Both the position numbers and the translations under genes were made by a program. The notes beneath the pieces are model-generated. The model worked only from the letters and a program-made list of their open reading frames with translations. It was not told the origin of the DNA and made no database searches. DNA of 64,000 nt from contig NC_053489.1 in the NCBI RefSeq assembly GCF_905171775.1, positions 155,452,142 to 155,516,141 of the forward strand, in the 5' to 3' direction. This stretch comes from Rana temporaria. Taxonomy: Eukaryota > Chordata > Amphibia > Anura > Ranidae. This document shows, in pieces, positions 31,474 through 43,393 of this stretch. Each line of letters opens with the position of its first letter. Position 1 is the stretch's first letter.

Positions 31474-34151
31474 TAGGAATGGGCAAACAGTTCAGCCCAA
31501 ACTGTGGTTGTTCGGATGTTCAGGCGAACAACAAACATTATGCAGAGTTCAGGGCAAATACGAAAACTGCGTAACCCCATTAAAGTCTATGGGACACTAA
31601 CATGAAAAACCAAAAGTGCTTATTTTAAAGGCTTATATGAAAGTTATTGTCATAAAAAGTGTTCGGGGACCTGGGTCCTGCCCCAGGAGACATGTATCAA
31701 TTAAAAAAAGTTTAAAAACAGATTTTTTGGGGGAGAAGTGATTTTAAAAATGCTTAAAGTGAAACAATAAATATGAAATTCCTTTAAATTTTGAACCTGG
31801 GGGTGTCTATAGTATGCCTGTAAGCAAAGTCCCGCAGCAAAATGACATTTCTAAAGGAAAAAAGTCATTTACAACTGATCGTGGCTGTAATGAATTTTCG
31901 GGTCTTGGCAATATACATAAAACTCATTAAAAAAATTGCATGGGTTCCCTCAGTCCATTACTAGGCCTTTGTGTCTGGTATGAATATTAAGGGTAACCCC
32001 GAACCAAAGATTTAAAAAAAATTGTGAAGGTGTTCCCCCAAAACCCATACCAGGACCTTCAGGTCTGGTATGGATATTAAGGGGAACCCTGCGCCAAATT
32101 TAAAAGAAATGGCATGGGGTCCCCCCAAAATTCATACCAGACCTTTATCTGAGCACACAACCTGGCTGGCCGCAGGAAAAGAGGGGGATGAGAGAGCACC
32201 CCCCTCCTGAACTGTACCAGGCCACATGCCCTCAACATGGGGAAGATGCTTTGGGTAAGAGCCTCATCCCCACAACCCTTGCCCAGTGGTTGTGGGGGTC
32301 TGTGGGTTATCAGAATCTGAAAGTCCCCTTTAACAAGGGGACCCCCATATCCCGGCCCCCATGAGAATTGGTAACGGGGTACCCCTACCATTTCACGAAA
32401 AAGTGTCAAAAATGGTAAAAAAAGACAAAAGACAGCTTGGGACAAGCTCCATAGGAGGCTCCCCGAATGACGCTGCTTCTTGATGACAGCTGTTATATAG
32501 CTGAGGGCGGGGCCACCCGGTGAGGTAAATGGGTGACCCTGCCCCCACTGATGTCACAGGGGCTTTTCCGGGCTTACCTGTGGCATCAGAGGGGGGCGGG
32601 GTCACCCATTTACATCACCTCAGCTATATAACTGCTGTCACCTGTGGGAAAAGCGTCACTCTGTGGCAACCTCCCATGGAGGCCGAACTGTTGCGTTTTT
32701 TTTTTCATTTTCGGTCTTTGGGCGACGTGGATTTACATCGCTGTACATTTTTTTTAAAATAAAGGACCTGTGCCAAGCTGTCTCTTGTCTTTTGTGAAAT
32801 GGTAGGGTTACAATGTACCATTACCAATTCACATGGGGGTCCGAGATCTGGGGGTCCTCTTGTTAAAGGGGGCTTCCAGATTCCGATAATCCCCCTGCCA
32901 GCAGACCCCCACAACCACCAGACAAGAGTTGTGGGGATGGGGACCTTGTCCCCATCAACATGGGGACAAGGTGCTTTGGGGGTCAAACCCCTAAACACCC
33001 TCCCCATGTTGATGGCATGTGGCCTGGTACGGTTCAGAATGGGGGCGCTCTCTCATCCCCCTTCTTTGGCAGGTTGAGTGCTCAGATAACAGTCTGGTAT
33101 GGATTTTTGGGGGACCCCTATGCCATTTTTTTTATTTGATGCATGGTTCCTCTTAATATGGATTTTGGGGAGGAACCCCTACGCCATTTAAAAAAAAATT
33201 GGCGCAGGGTTCCCCTTAATATTCATACCAGACCTGAAGGGCCTGGTAATGGACTGGGGGGAACCCATGCCATTGTTTTTAATGAGTTTTATGTATATTG
33301 CCGAGACCCAACAATTCATTTCAGCCGCGATCATTTTTAAATTACTTTTTTTCCTTTAGAAATTTTATTTTGCTGTTTGAATGTTCTAAACACGGGAAAA
33401 ATATGCCACTTTGCAGGCATACTATAGACACCCCCAGGCACAAAATTTAAAGGAATATTTCATTTTTATTATTTCACTTTAAGCATCATTAAAATCAATG
33501 CTCCTGAAAAAAATGCATTTTTTAAGCTTTTTTTTGCATTGATGTCCCCTGGCGCGGCGCAGGACCCGGGTTTCCAAACACTTTTTATGGTGATAACTTG
33601 TATATAAGCCTTTAAAACTAGCACTTATGATTTTTCATGTTCGTGTCCCATAGACTTTAAGGCCGGGTTCACACCAATGTGAATTGGTTGCGGCTTAAAC
33701 CGCATCCAATTCGCATAACATTATAAAATACATTGATTTCAATGAGGCTGGTTCACATATGTGTGATGCATTCGCACTGCGCATTGCCAAAAAAAGTGTG
33801 CGTTTTCTAGGCATTGCGGTGCGGCTCATGTGCGAATTTATGCCCATTAACTTCTATGGGCACGCATCTGATTCGCACATGTGTTAATTTCTCTTCAGGA
33901 TTTCTCTCATTCAGCTCAATACACTTCCCCCCTCCCCCTCCCCCTCCCCTCTCCCAGGTCTCCAAATTTGCATCTAAAACAGAGCTGATCTGCTGAACAG
34001 CTCTCTTATCTCTCTGCAGAGATAAGAGAGCTGAAATTCGCACCGCACAAGTGTGAATCCGGCCTAAAGGTGTTTGTGTGTTCGAACTATTTTTTTTTCT
34101 GTTCGCAAGTTCTGATGTGAACCGAACCGGGAGGTGTTCGGCTCATCCCTA
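31474..34151. mobile_element. large palindromic hAT-like element
   Basis: Ends TAGGAATGGGC and the complement TAGGGATGAGCCGAACACC are flanked by TTTAAGAG (31466-31473) and TTTACGAG (34152-34159), a 7/8 match to an 8-bp duplication. The left half (for example 32000-32500) and right half (32590-33330) are inverted copies meeting near 32550. There is no transposase. The right arm carries a later MITE at 33661-34064. Confidence 0.75.
33661..34064. mobile_element. Harbinger-type MITE inside the hAT palindrome
   Basis: Ends GGCCGGGTTCACAC and GTGTGAATCCGGCC are flanked by TAA on both sides (33658-33660, 34065-34067). A 3-bp TWA duplication and these ends fit PIF/Harbinger. Confidence 0.82.
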
Positions 34152-34462
34152 TTTACGAGTTGAATATATTAGTGGACAAGGAAAAGCTGTGAAAGCTGTG
34201 AAAAGCTGTGAAAGCTGTGGAAAGCTGTGAAAGCACCTGGCAGTGTCCTGCCTGGAAGCCTGCTAGCCGGGGAACTTACCTGCAAGGACTGATTAACTTT
34301 GATAGCAGTTCTGAGCTCTAAAAGTCGGTGAGACTGATTATTTCTTTTGTTTTTGCTGCTGTGAAGCCATTTAAATTAATAAAGCTCAGTTTTGATTTAA
34401 AAGCCTGTGTCCTGTGATATAGCTGGTTCTCCGAACTTTACACCGGGTAAGAAGAGAACCAA

Positions 34463-34505
34463 TAGGCGACGTGTTTGCGGAGCATGCGCTCCTTCTTCAG
34501 GCCTA
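34463..34505 (-). ncRNA. hammerhead-like motif, degenerate (E4 minus)
   Basis: On the minus strand: CTGAAGA, stem II GGAGC/GCTCC with loop GCAT, GCAAAC where GAAAC is expected, then ACGTC; TAGGC and GCCTA pair as stem I. The extra C in box 2 probably abolishes activity. Confidence 0.5.
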
Positions 34506-35164
34506 ATGGGGGCCATGTTGGGTGAGGGCTTATAAGCACAAGAGCCATCTATACTGGGTCCTAGAGTCCCACAGTTAGATTCATATAAGCAAACATTTTT
34601 GTGTACATATATATGCGTTTTTTGGATGTTGTTCAATGAAAGAAACAAGACGGATTGATGCCTAACTAATAGGACATCAACAAAAAGAGCTAAATAGAAG
34701 TAATTAAAACTTTAAACATATTCTTGTGAAATCGGCACAGCAAGTCACTGGAAGAACACACACACGTGTCACACATGCATAGAGGAAACTAGTTGACCAT
34801 AAAAATCAGTTGAATATGGCATATTTTAAGAGTGAATGAGAATTATGGCTAGAAATATGCACAAAAAGATATATGTATGTAAAAAATATATAATAAAAAT
34901 AAAAATCATAATAATAATAATAAAAATAAATATAAAAGGAAAAAGAAGAAGAAAAAAAGGAAGAAAGAGAAATTAAAATGAAAGAAAAATAAATAAATTA
35001 ACTTTTCTAACATCTTGAGACATTACCATAGATAACAGTATAGAATCATATTATGTCAAAAAATCATTATACTGTATATTGCTGTTATGATGAAGAGAGT
35101 ATTACTACCAGGGGTCAAGTCCTGGGGGAAAAAAGTGTGGGAACTCCCACCTAAGATCCACTCC

Positions 35165-37340
35165 CCTACCAAAAAAAAATAAAATGATGGGGATGGGTGG
35201 TGTGTAGATGAGAGGGTTGCGGAGTGTATGGGGGTAGGTGGTATGTAGATGAGAGGGGTGCGGAGTGTATGGGGGTGGGTGGTGTATGGGGGTGGGTGGT
35301 ATGTAGATGAGAGGGGTGCGGAGTGTATGGAGGTTGGTGGTATGTAGATGAGAGGGGTGCGGAGTGTATGGGGGTGGGTGGTATGTAGATGAGAGGGGTG
35401 CGGAGTGTATGGAGGTGGGTGGTGTATGGGGGTGGGTGGTATGTAGATGAGGGGTGCGGAGTGTATGGAGGTGGGTGGTTTGTAGATGAGAGGGGTGCGG
35501 AGTGTATGGGGGTGCGTAGTGTATGGCGGTGGGTGGTATGTAGATGAGAGGGGTGCAGAGTGTATGGGGGTGGGTGGTGTATGGGGGTGGGTGGCATGTA
35601 GATGAGAGGGGTGCGGAGTGTATGGGGGTAGGTGGTATGTAGATGAGAGGGGTGCGGAGTGTATGGGGGTGGGTGGTGTATGGGGGTGGGTGGTATGTAG
35701 ATGAGAGGGGTGCGGAGTGTATGGAGGTGGGTGGTATGTAGATGAGAGGGGTGCGGAGTGTATGGGGGTGGGTGGTGTATGGGGGTGGGTGGTATGTAGA
35801 TGAGAGGGGTGCGGAGTGTATGGGGGTGGGTGGTATGTAGATGAGAGGGGTGCGGAGTGTATGGGGGTGGGTGGTATGTAGATGAGAGGGCTGCGGAGTG
35901 TATGGGGGTGGGTGGTGTATGGGGGTGGGTGTTATGCAGATGAGAGGGGTGCGGCGTGTATGGGGGTGGGTGGTGCATGGGGGTGGGTGGTATGTAGATG
36001 AGAGGGGTGCGGAGTGTATGGGGGTAGGTGGTATGTAGATGAGAGGGGTGTGGAGTGTATGAGGGTGGGTGGTATGTAGATGAGAGGGGTGCGGAGTGTA
36101 TGGGGGTAGGTGGTATGTAGATGAGAGGGCTGCGGAGTGTATGGGGGTGGGTGGTGTATGGGGATGGGTGTTATGCAGATGAGAGGGGTGCGGCATGTAT
36201 GGGGGTGGGTGGTGTATGGGGGTGGGTGGTATGTAGATGAGAGGGGTGCGGAGTGTATGGGGGTATGTGGTATGTAGATGAGAGGGGTGCGGAGTGTATG
36301 GGGGTAGGTGGTATGTAGATGAGAGGGGTGCAGAGTGTATGGGGGTGGGTGGTGTGTAGATGAGAGGGGTGCGGAGTGTATGGAGGTGGGTGGTATGTAG
36401 ATGAGAGGGGTGCGGAGTGTATGGGGGTGGGTGGTGTATGGGGGTGGGTGTTATGCAGATGAGAGGGGTGCGGCGTGTATGGGGGTGGGTGGTGTATGGG
36501 GGTGGGTGGTATGTAGATGAGAGGGGTGCGGAGTGTATGGGGGTAGGTGGTATGTAGATGAGAGGGCTGCGGAGTGTATGGGGGTGGGTGGTGTATGGGG
36601 GTGGGTGTTATGCAGATAAGAGGGGTGCGGCGTGTATGGGGGTGGGTGGTGTATGGGGGTGGGTGGTATGTAGATGAGAGGGGTGCGGAGTGTATGGGGG
36701 TAGGTGGTATGTAGATGAGAGGGGTGTGGAGTGTATGGGGGTGGGTGGTGTATGGGGGTGGGTGTTATGCAGATGAGAGGGGTGCGGCATGTATGGGGGT
36801 GGGTGGTGTATGGGGGTGGGTGGTATGTAGATGAGAGGGGTGCGGAGTGTATGGGGGTATGTGGTATGTAGATGAGAGGGGTGCGGAGTGTATGGGGGTG
36901 GGTGGTATGTAGATGAGAGGGGTGCGGAGTGTATGGGGGTAGGTGGTATGTAGATGAGAGGGGTGCGGAGTGTATGGGGGTGGGTGGTGTATGGGGGTGG
37001 GTGGTATGTAGATGAGAGGGGTGCGGAGTGTATGGGGGTAGGTGGTATGTAGATGAGAGGGGTGCAGAGTGTATGGGGGTGGGTGGTGTGTAGATGAGAG
37101 GGGTGCGGAGTGTATGGAGGTGGGTGGTATGTAGATGAGAGGGGTGCGGAGTGTATGGGGGTGGGTGGTGTATGGGGGTGGGTGGTATGTAGATGAGAGG
37201 GGTGCGGAGTGTATGGGGGTGGGTGGTGTGTAGATGAGAGGGGTGCGGAGTGTATGGAGGTGGGTGGTATGTAGATGAGAGGGGTGCGGAGTGTATGGGG
37301 GTGGGTGGTGTATGGGGGTGGGTGGTGTATGGCGATGCAC
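35165..37340. repeat. 2.2-kb G-rich minisatellite with compound unit
   Basis: It is built from a 16-17-bp block GTATGGGGGTGGGTGG and a longer block with TATGTAGATGAGAGGGGTGCGGAGT, alternating irregularly for over 2 kb. The strongest strand asymmetry in this half of the window is here. Minus-strand open frames of up to 363 codons (His/Pro/Thr repeats) are by-products of the repeat unit having no stops. Confidence 0.92.
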
Positions 37341-37872
37341 AGCAGGTCTCCTCCACCTGTTTACACATAAACTAGGAGGAGGGGGAGGCGGCTTCACGCT
37401 GCTGTTTGGCTGTGCCTGTGTGACATCCGAGATCACACAGACAGCCCGTGGCCATGAGAGGAGGGGGTGGTATGTGCAGCGGTGTCACCCTGCACCCCCC
37501 GCACACCCTCTCCCCCCTGCATCCAATTCAGCACTAATCACTGCGGAACCCTCCGCGATTGCCTAATCCCGTGGCGCTGCCACCGCGGGTGTAGTGCAAT
37601 CGCGGAGGGTCAAAGTCCTGCAAAGGGAACGCGCGTTCCTGCTGTCAAAAAAGTGCAGGGACGCCGTTCCCGCAGGACTCGAGCCCTGATTACTACTATT
37701 ATCTAATTACTACAACTATGGGTACTTACTTTTGAAGAAAGAGACCATAAGGGCCCATTGTAAGTATGTGAACTGGGAGGGAGGGAAGCAACCTGAATAA
37801 ATATAATTGTTTAAATATGTTATTATTTCTTTATGCAAAAGGGATCTTTATGTATCCAATCTTAAACATATT
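37341..37872. other. no gene seen
   Basis: Unique-looking GC-rich then AT-rich DNA between the minisatellite and the MITE. A short inverted pair (GCGGAACCCTCCGCGATTG and related) lies near 37540-37610. Probably the remains of E4 or of an element into which the minisatellite expanded. Confidence 0.4.
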
Positions 37873-38608
37873 GGCCCAGATTCAAGTAGAATCGCGCAAT
37901 ATTTGCGTGGGCAAAGAGCAAATTTTTTTCTCTGCGCCCACGCAAATATTGCGCTTTGCCCGCGATTCACGGAGCAGTTGCTCCGTAAATTGCGCGGGCA
38001 ATATGCTAAGCAGCTGGGCGCAAGGCTGCCTAATGTAAATGATCCCGCCGGGGGCGGGAATCATTTAAATTAGGCGCGCTCCCGCGCCGAGCGAACAGCG
38101 CATGCTCCGTCGGGAAACTTTCCCGACGTGCATTGCGGCAAATGACGTTGCAAGGACGTCATTTGCTTGTAAGTGAACGTGAATGGCGTCCAGCGCCATT
38201 CACGGTTCACTTACGTAAACGACGTTAAATTTGAACGTCGCGAGCGGGAGGCGCAGCTATACTTTAGCATTGGCTGCGCCTGCTATAGCAGGAGCAACCT
38301 TATGCTAAAGGCGCAGTACGGAAACTCCGTACCTTGCGTGAGAAGGGCCCGCGCAACTTTTGTGAATCGGTGGTAGTATGCAATTTGCATACTACACGCC
38401 GATCACAAAGGCCGCGCCCCCTAGCGGCCAACGCAAGAATGCAGCCTGGGATGTGAAGGCATAAGGAGGCTTATGTTTGTCACATCCTAGGCTGCATTCT
38501 ATGTAACGAGGTTCCTGAATCAGGAGCACTCGTTACACCGGAGCAAGTAAGCACTTGCGCCGCGCAACCTATGGTTGCGCGGGCGCAAGTGCTTCTTGAA
38601 TCTGGGCC
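37873..38608. mobile_element. Harbinger-type palindromic MITE
   Basis: Ends GGCCCAGATTCAAG and CTTGAATCTGGGCC are flanked by ATT (37870-37872, 38609-38611). The interior is a long palindrome with GCGCAA-rich arms. The termini are related to those of the autonomous Harbinger at 44530. Confidence 0.85.
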
Positions 38609-38859
38609 ATTGGGTTATATGCCAAGTGCTACCACTATACCATTATGTTAACCCTCTGGAACCTGAAAAAAAATAGAAAGGATTAGAAAAGATGGGAAGG
38701 AGGACAATGCAAAACATGAAAAACCGGTAGTGTCATCATGGGATGGTGGGGTGAGGGGAAGGGAGGGAGAGAAGAAAAGGGGGGTTTATTTTTTTAAATC
38801 TGAGGGTGGGGGGGAAGAGATTTCAGAGATGATGGAATATCCATCTTAAATCAAATCAG

Positions 38860-39069
38860 GCTATTAACCTCTATTTCCTCATTCAGGCCTCCTGGTGTGA
38901 GGGAGTCCAAGGTGTATATCTAGTACGTCTCCCTCTGGCAGAGACGTTTGTAACGCTCCGCCAGCAGGAGCGCACCAGAGATGGACTCTATAATCCAGAC
39001 CCTGAGACCCGCAGAGGATTTACAATGTTTTTTCAGAAAGTGTAGGGGGACGCTGTGCTTATCATCTCC
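38860..39069 (-). pseudogene. PLE GIY-YIG C-terminal remnant (E4)
   Basis: The minus-strand frame reads KHSVPLHFLKKH, then AERYKRLCQRETYWIYTLDS and LTPGG near the end. This is the C-terminal tail of a PLE endonuclease (compare NETEWIFKMDTLKPKG in E2). The GIY and YIG parts are missing because the copy is 5'-truncated at about 39070. Confidence 0.7.
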
Positions 39070-39111
39070 ATGATGGCTCTTGTGCTTATAATCCCTCACC
39101 CAATATGGCCC

Positions 39112-39160
39112 CCCGTTAGGCTTGAATAAGGAGTGCATGCTCCGCAAATGTGTTGCCTAT
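39112..39160 (+). ncRNA. hammerhead-like motif, degenerate (E4 plus)
   Basis: It is the inverted counterpart of 34463-34505. The order is TTAGG, CTTGAATA (decayed CTGAAGA), stem II AGGAG/CTCC around TGCATG, GCAAATG and CCTA closing stem I. Confidence 0.45.
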
Positions 39161-39190
39161 TGGTTCTCTCCTTATCCGGAAGTGATGACA

Positions 39191-39904
39191 TCCCTCGGCT
39201 CCCTCTGCGTGTGTGTCAGACCCAGGAAGTGTCAGCGATCACCAGCACAGCCCACTCTGTCCGCTCAGCCTCTAGCAGACCCTCGGATGAATCGTGTTTA
39301 TGGACATATGGCAAATTTTCCTCGAAATGCCTGTTACTAATGTTCTCTTGTGAGTACCCATTTCTTCATCTGTGAAAATAAATCTACAGTCTTACTGCAC
39401 TTAAGAGTGGTGCCTGTGTTTTGTTCTCAGCCGTTCCAGAAGACCCTTCTCATCTTCCACTGGGCTGCCTTCAAGTCGCTTTTTATATGAACTACTTTTT
39501 CCTAAGTCATTTGTAAATCCATTCCAATCATTCTCTTCTCTTCCAATATGAGCAACCAGGTTGGTGGGTGCATTTTGTGTCTGGTGCAAGCGCTGACTTA
39601 TCATCTATGTATGAATTTCAGACATACTATGCAAATATTGGCTCCTGTATCTCAGTTGGTTTCAGTCTCGCATGTGTTTAATTTCAATTACTCCTAGCTT
39701 ACTCTTTAAGGCCTGTAATTTTATCGTTTCCCACAGCGCACTGATCTACTGCATGGCACAGCAGACATTCTGCACATTTGCCATGCTTGGTTATAAGAGT
39801 TGAATTTGACCAATATAGAATGCATAACATTACATGTGGGTTAGTTTTAGGTGAAATTTTATGCGGGCATCAGTGAGTCTGTAGTGACCCAACCAAGTGC
39901 AAGG
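39191..39904. other. no gene seen; possible E4 pseudo-LTR continuation
   Basis: It has an AATAAA near 39379 followed by a GTGCCTGTGT block, similar in layout to 34380-34420. No open frame is supported. Confidence 0.4.
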
Positions 39905-40440
39905 GCAAGTGCAGTATTCTCAAAGCACTTGCTCCGTAAGTTGCGGCAGCATAGCGTAAATCGGCCGGCGTAAGCCCGCCTAATTCAAATGTGGGACAGG
40001 GGGGCGTGTTTTATGTTAATGTTCTGTGACCCGACATGATTGACGTTTTTCACGAACGGCGCATGCGCCGTCCATGGAAATCTCCCAGTGTGCATTGCTC
40101 CTAATACGCCGCAAGGACGTATTGGATTTTGACGTGAACGTAAATTACGTCCAGCCCCATTCACGGACGAGTTACGCAAACGACGCAAAATTTTCAAATT
40201 TCGTCTCGGGAACGACGGCCATACTTAACATTGGTACGCCGCACTTACGCCACCATATAGCAGGGGTAACTTTATGCCGGGAAAAGCCTAACGTAAACGG
40301 CGTAACTGTACTGCGTTGGCCGGGCGTACGTTCGTGAATTCGCGTTCTAAGAATCAGGCGCATAGATACGACGGCGCAACTCAGAGATACGACGGCGTAT
40401 CTGGAGATACGCCATCGTATCTCTTTTGAGAGTCTGGCCC
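39905..40440. mobile_element. Harbinger-type palindromic MITE, left end decayed
   Basis: The right end AGAGTCTGGCCC (to 40440) and interior units TACGACGGCGTATCT match the family at 53507-54219. The left end reads AGGGCAAGTGCAGTATTCTC and is poorly conserved, so the boundary is approximate. Confidence 0.65.
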
Positions 40441-40829
40441 ACAGTATTTAAGCATAGTTTTAGAATCCTCGGGAATTATTCAAGCCTAATCTACAGCACA
40501 GTGTTTGAATTCCCAGGGTGGGGGGGGCAATAGGCCATAGTGTAAATCTATCTCTCTGAGTTGGGCCCGATCCCTCTCCCCCATATTATACCATATATAT
40601 GTAGAGTTCAGGTCATAAGGTAAATGTATACATTCATTTCAAACTTTAAGGTTATCCATCATTAAGATGCAGTCTCAGTGATAGAATTATAGGAGGGAGA
40701 AATGGACTTATAAGCTTTAACTTTGGTACCGCAGACAAAGGAACAAAAACAACAAACATAAGAAACAAAAACACAAAAAAAAATCCTTTGCCATGGTTTT
40801 TAAACTCTGGACAGTGTATCTGTGCAATA
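40441..40829. other. no gene seen
   Basis: AT-rich DNA with an A-rich run near 40740-40785 and no supported feature. Confidence 0.45.
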
Positions 40830-41085
40830 GTTTCATACTAGATCTTTATCGGAGCATGCAGTTGGCAGGCCAGGAGGGGAACGTGGGGGGAGTAAGCATT
40901 AACCATGCTGTGCCACATGACCCCAACATGGGGAGGATGCCATGCCAAGGAGGACACCACTGGCAAAGCACCTTGTCCTCATGTTGATGAAAACAAGGAC
41001 CTTTTTGCCACAACCCTGGGCCAGTGATTATAAGGGTCTGTGGGCAGTGGAATATGGAATCCTCTTTTAACCCCCCCCCCCCCCA
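40830..41085. repeat. fragment related to the large hAT palindrome
   Basis: The segment from CTAGATCTTTATCGGAGCA to GGGTCTGTGGGCAG follows the same order of motifs as 32140-32330 (GGAAGATGC-type, CCTTGTCC, GGCCAGTG, GTCTGTGGG). It is a diverged, partial copy without termini. Confidence 0.55.
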
Positions 41086-42914
41086 CATACTATCCGCTTT
41101 TCATTAACAAAAAAATCACACTTTACAAAAATGAAAGACACACTTTTTGACAAGTTCTTTATTTAAAAATGAAAACCCCCAAAAAGTCCTACCATGTAAA
41201 GCCATCATCAACCATGTTATTCAGTGGTGCAGATACTTGTCACACATGATGAATATGCCATTGACTCACTACCAAACAACCCATCCAATCCCATTGCTCA
41301 CTCATCGCAAAAGACAGCTCTTGGTTCTCACAGTAGTGTGTAAACAAAAGGGAATGATCTCCCAGGTGATATCATTGACTAAATATGAACATGACCCCGT
41401 CTAAGATAAAGGTCTTGTATGTAAAAAAAAAATCCATGGCTGATTTGTTTATAAACAGAATGAAGCAGCTAGAAGTTATCATTTACTGGCAGTTAAAGAG
41501 GTATTTTTTTCTTTGTATATGTCAATTATGCTGTAGTAGATTGTATACATTATACAGATGTGCCCATTCACAGTGATGTTAAGGACATCCACCAGGCATG
41601 TTATGCAAATGAGTTTTGCATTTATAATGTTTCATTTTAGGCAATGATAAAATAGCTTTTCCCTGCCAAATTTAATTTTTTACTTTTATTTATTTTTTTG
41701 CTGTGGTTCATGTTTCCCAGGGCAATGCCCAGTCCCCCATGCTATTTGTTTGACAAAACCCTGCCTTTTATCCTAAAATATGGCCATTACTTATTTCTCA
41801 GATTCTGCTTCCTTCACATACATAGGGTTTGGATTGGATACCCAAACCTTAGTCATGTTACCTACACAGAGCTAAACCCAGGTACATTTGCCTCATCACT
41901 TATATTGACAGATATGTGCAATTCATCTCATCACAACAGGATTCCAGGCAAAGGTATGGCAAGTATGATGTCCCCTAGCTAGCCTGTGACAACATTCCAG
42001 GCCTTCATTTAATGATTGACAGTGGCTCCTATCCAAGCCTCACTGTCTGTCATAGCCTTTATGCACTAAGCATATTAGAAAGTGGAGCAGAGGGAAATGA
42101 CTAGTCTTTTTTGAGTAAGGAAGGCTCAGCCCCCTTCATAATCCATGTACATAGCACCAAAAAGTGGTCATGCGAGAATTTTTAAAACACCTAAAAAAAC
42201 AGGTACATGTTTCTTTGTCCCCCCTCATAAGGTCCCCACAAATGGTCCTTATTAATAGAGGAAATAAAAAAATTCAAATAAAAGATTCTTACCAGGGACA
42301 GTGTAACATGAACACCAAGGTATGCAAGGTAAAATTCTATTGGATGTATTTGCATTTTGGCACAAAGTGATGTATCCCATCAGATGAATCTGGGTGATAG
42401 AGTTTGAAATAAGGTGTGATAAAATTTGTAAGGATCTGCCATCAGTGCTCAGGGCCTTGCCCAAATTCCTAGTCCTGAGGGTCTCTGCTACTTCTGTTGC
42501 CATTATAGAGAAATTTAGAGTCTTTAGCTTGTTGAGACAATTGTGATAAGACAAGTAGACATCTATGGTAGCACTTTTTGTGGCCATATCATATGAGTCT
42601 CCTGCCTAGAGAGATTGTAACAGTGATGATAGAAATCCCTGAAGCAGTCAGCTATATCTGCTGATTTAAAGAGATTCTGCCCATGCAAAGAGATTATGGG
42701 GTTGATTTATAAAAAACTGGTGAGTTCAAAATCTTGTGTAGCTCTACATGGTCGTCAATCAGCTTTTAACTTCAACTTGTTCAATTAAGCTTTGACAAAG
42801 TAAATGGTAAAGGGTCTATCAGATTTGCTACCAAAGTCATAGCAGAATCTTGCAGAGTATAAAAGTTTTGTTTTATTCTTACTAAATGGAAATGTATTTA
42901 TTCTGTCTCTCTTA
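41086..42914. other. no gene seen
   Basis: AT-rich unique-looking DNA; short open frames lack any recognisable motif. Confidence 0.5.
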
Positions 42915-43393
42915 GGCCCCGTACACACGACCAGATCTATCCGCTGGGATTTATCCGCGGATTAGTTCCAGCGGATAGATCCGGTCGTGTGTAGGCCCGA
43001 GCAGACAATTTTCGGCGGACATTTGTCCAGCCGACGGATTCCCAGCGGATAAAAATTTTGTAGCATGCTACAAAATCTATCTGCTGGAATCCTGCCCTTT
43101 GGACTTATCCGGTCATCTGTACAGACTCACCGGATAAGTCCGTCGGCTCCCCATCCCTCGCATGCGTCGGAATGATTCGACGCATGCGTGGAAGTATTTA
43201 CCTTCCAGCGGCGCGCACGTCGCCGCGTCATCGTCGCGGCGACGACGCGACACGTGACCGTGGATGTTTTCCGCGCGGATTTTGATCTGATGGTGTGTAC
43301 AAGCCATCAGATCAAAATCCGGAGGAGGAATGTCCGCTGGAAACGGTCCGGCGGACCGTTTTCAGCGGAAATCCTCTCGTCTGTACGAGGCCT
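42915..43393. mobile_element. palindromic MITE, TA-flanked family, copy 5
   Basis: Ends GGCCCCGTACACACGACC and CTGTACGAGGCCT; TA precedes the left end. Central CGACGCATGCG and CGTCGCCGCG units are present. Confidence 0.78.

Larger units (their letters stand above)
34160..39190 (-). mobile_element. Penelope-like relic E4 with inverted termini
   Basis: A minus-strand PLE coding remnant (38870-39069) is followed downstream on the minus strand by a purine-rich 3' region, a MITE insertion, a 2.2-kb minisatellite and a minus-strand hammerhead motif at 34463-34505. Upstream of the coding remnant, 39072-39190 is the inverted counterpart of 34450-34562, including a second ribozyme motif. E4 is therefore a 5'-truncated PLE between inverted pseudo-LTR pieces. 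Confidence 0.65.

Noticed and set aside
35105..37436. Minus-strand open frames of 180-363 codons rich in HPPPYTPHPS
   Set aside because: They are translations of a minisatellite whose unit lacks stops; all frames show the same periodic peptide and there is no start context or domain.
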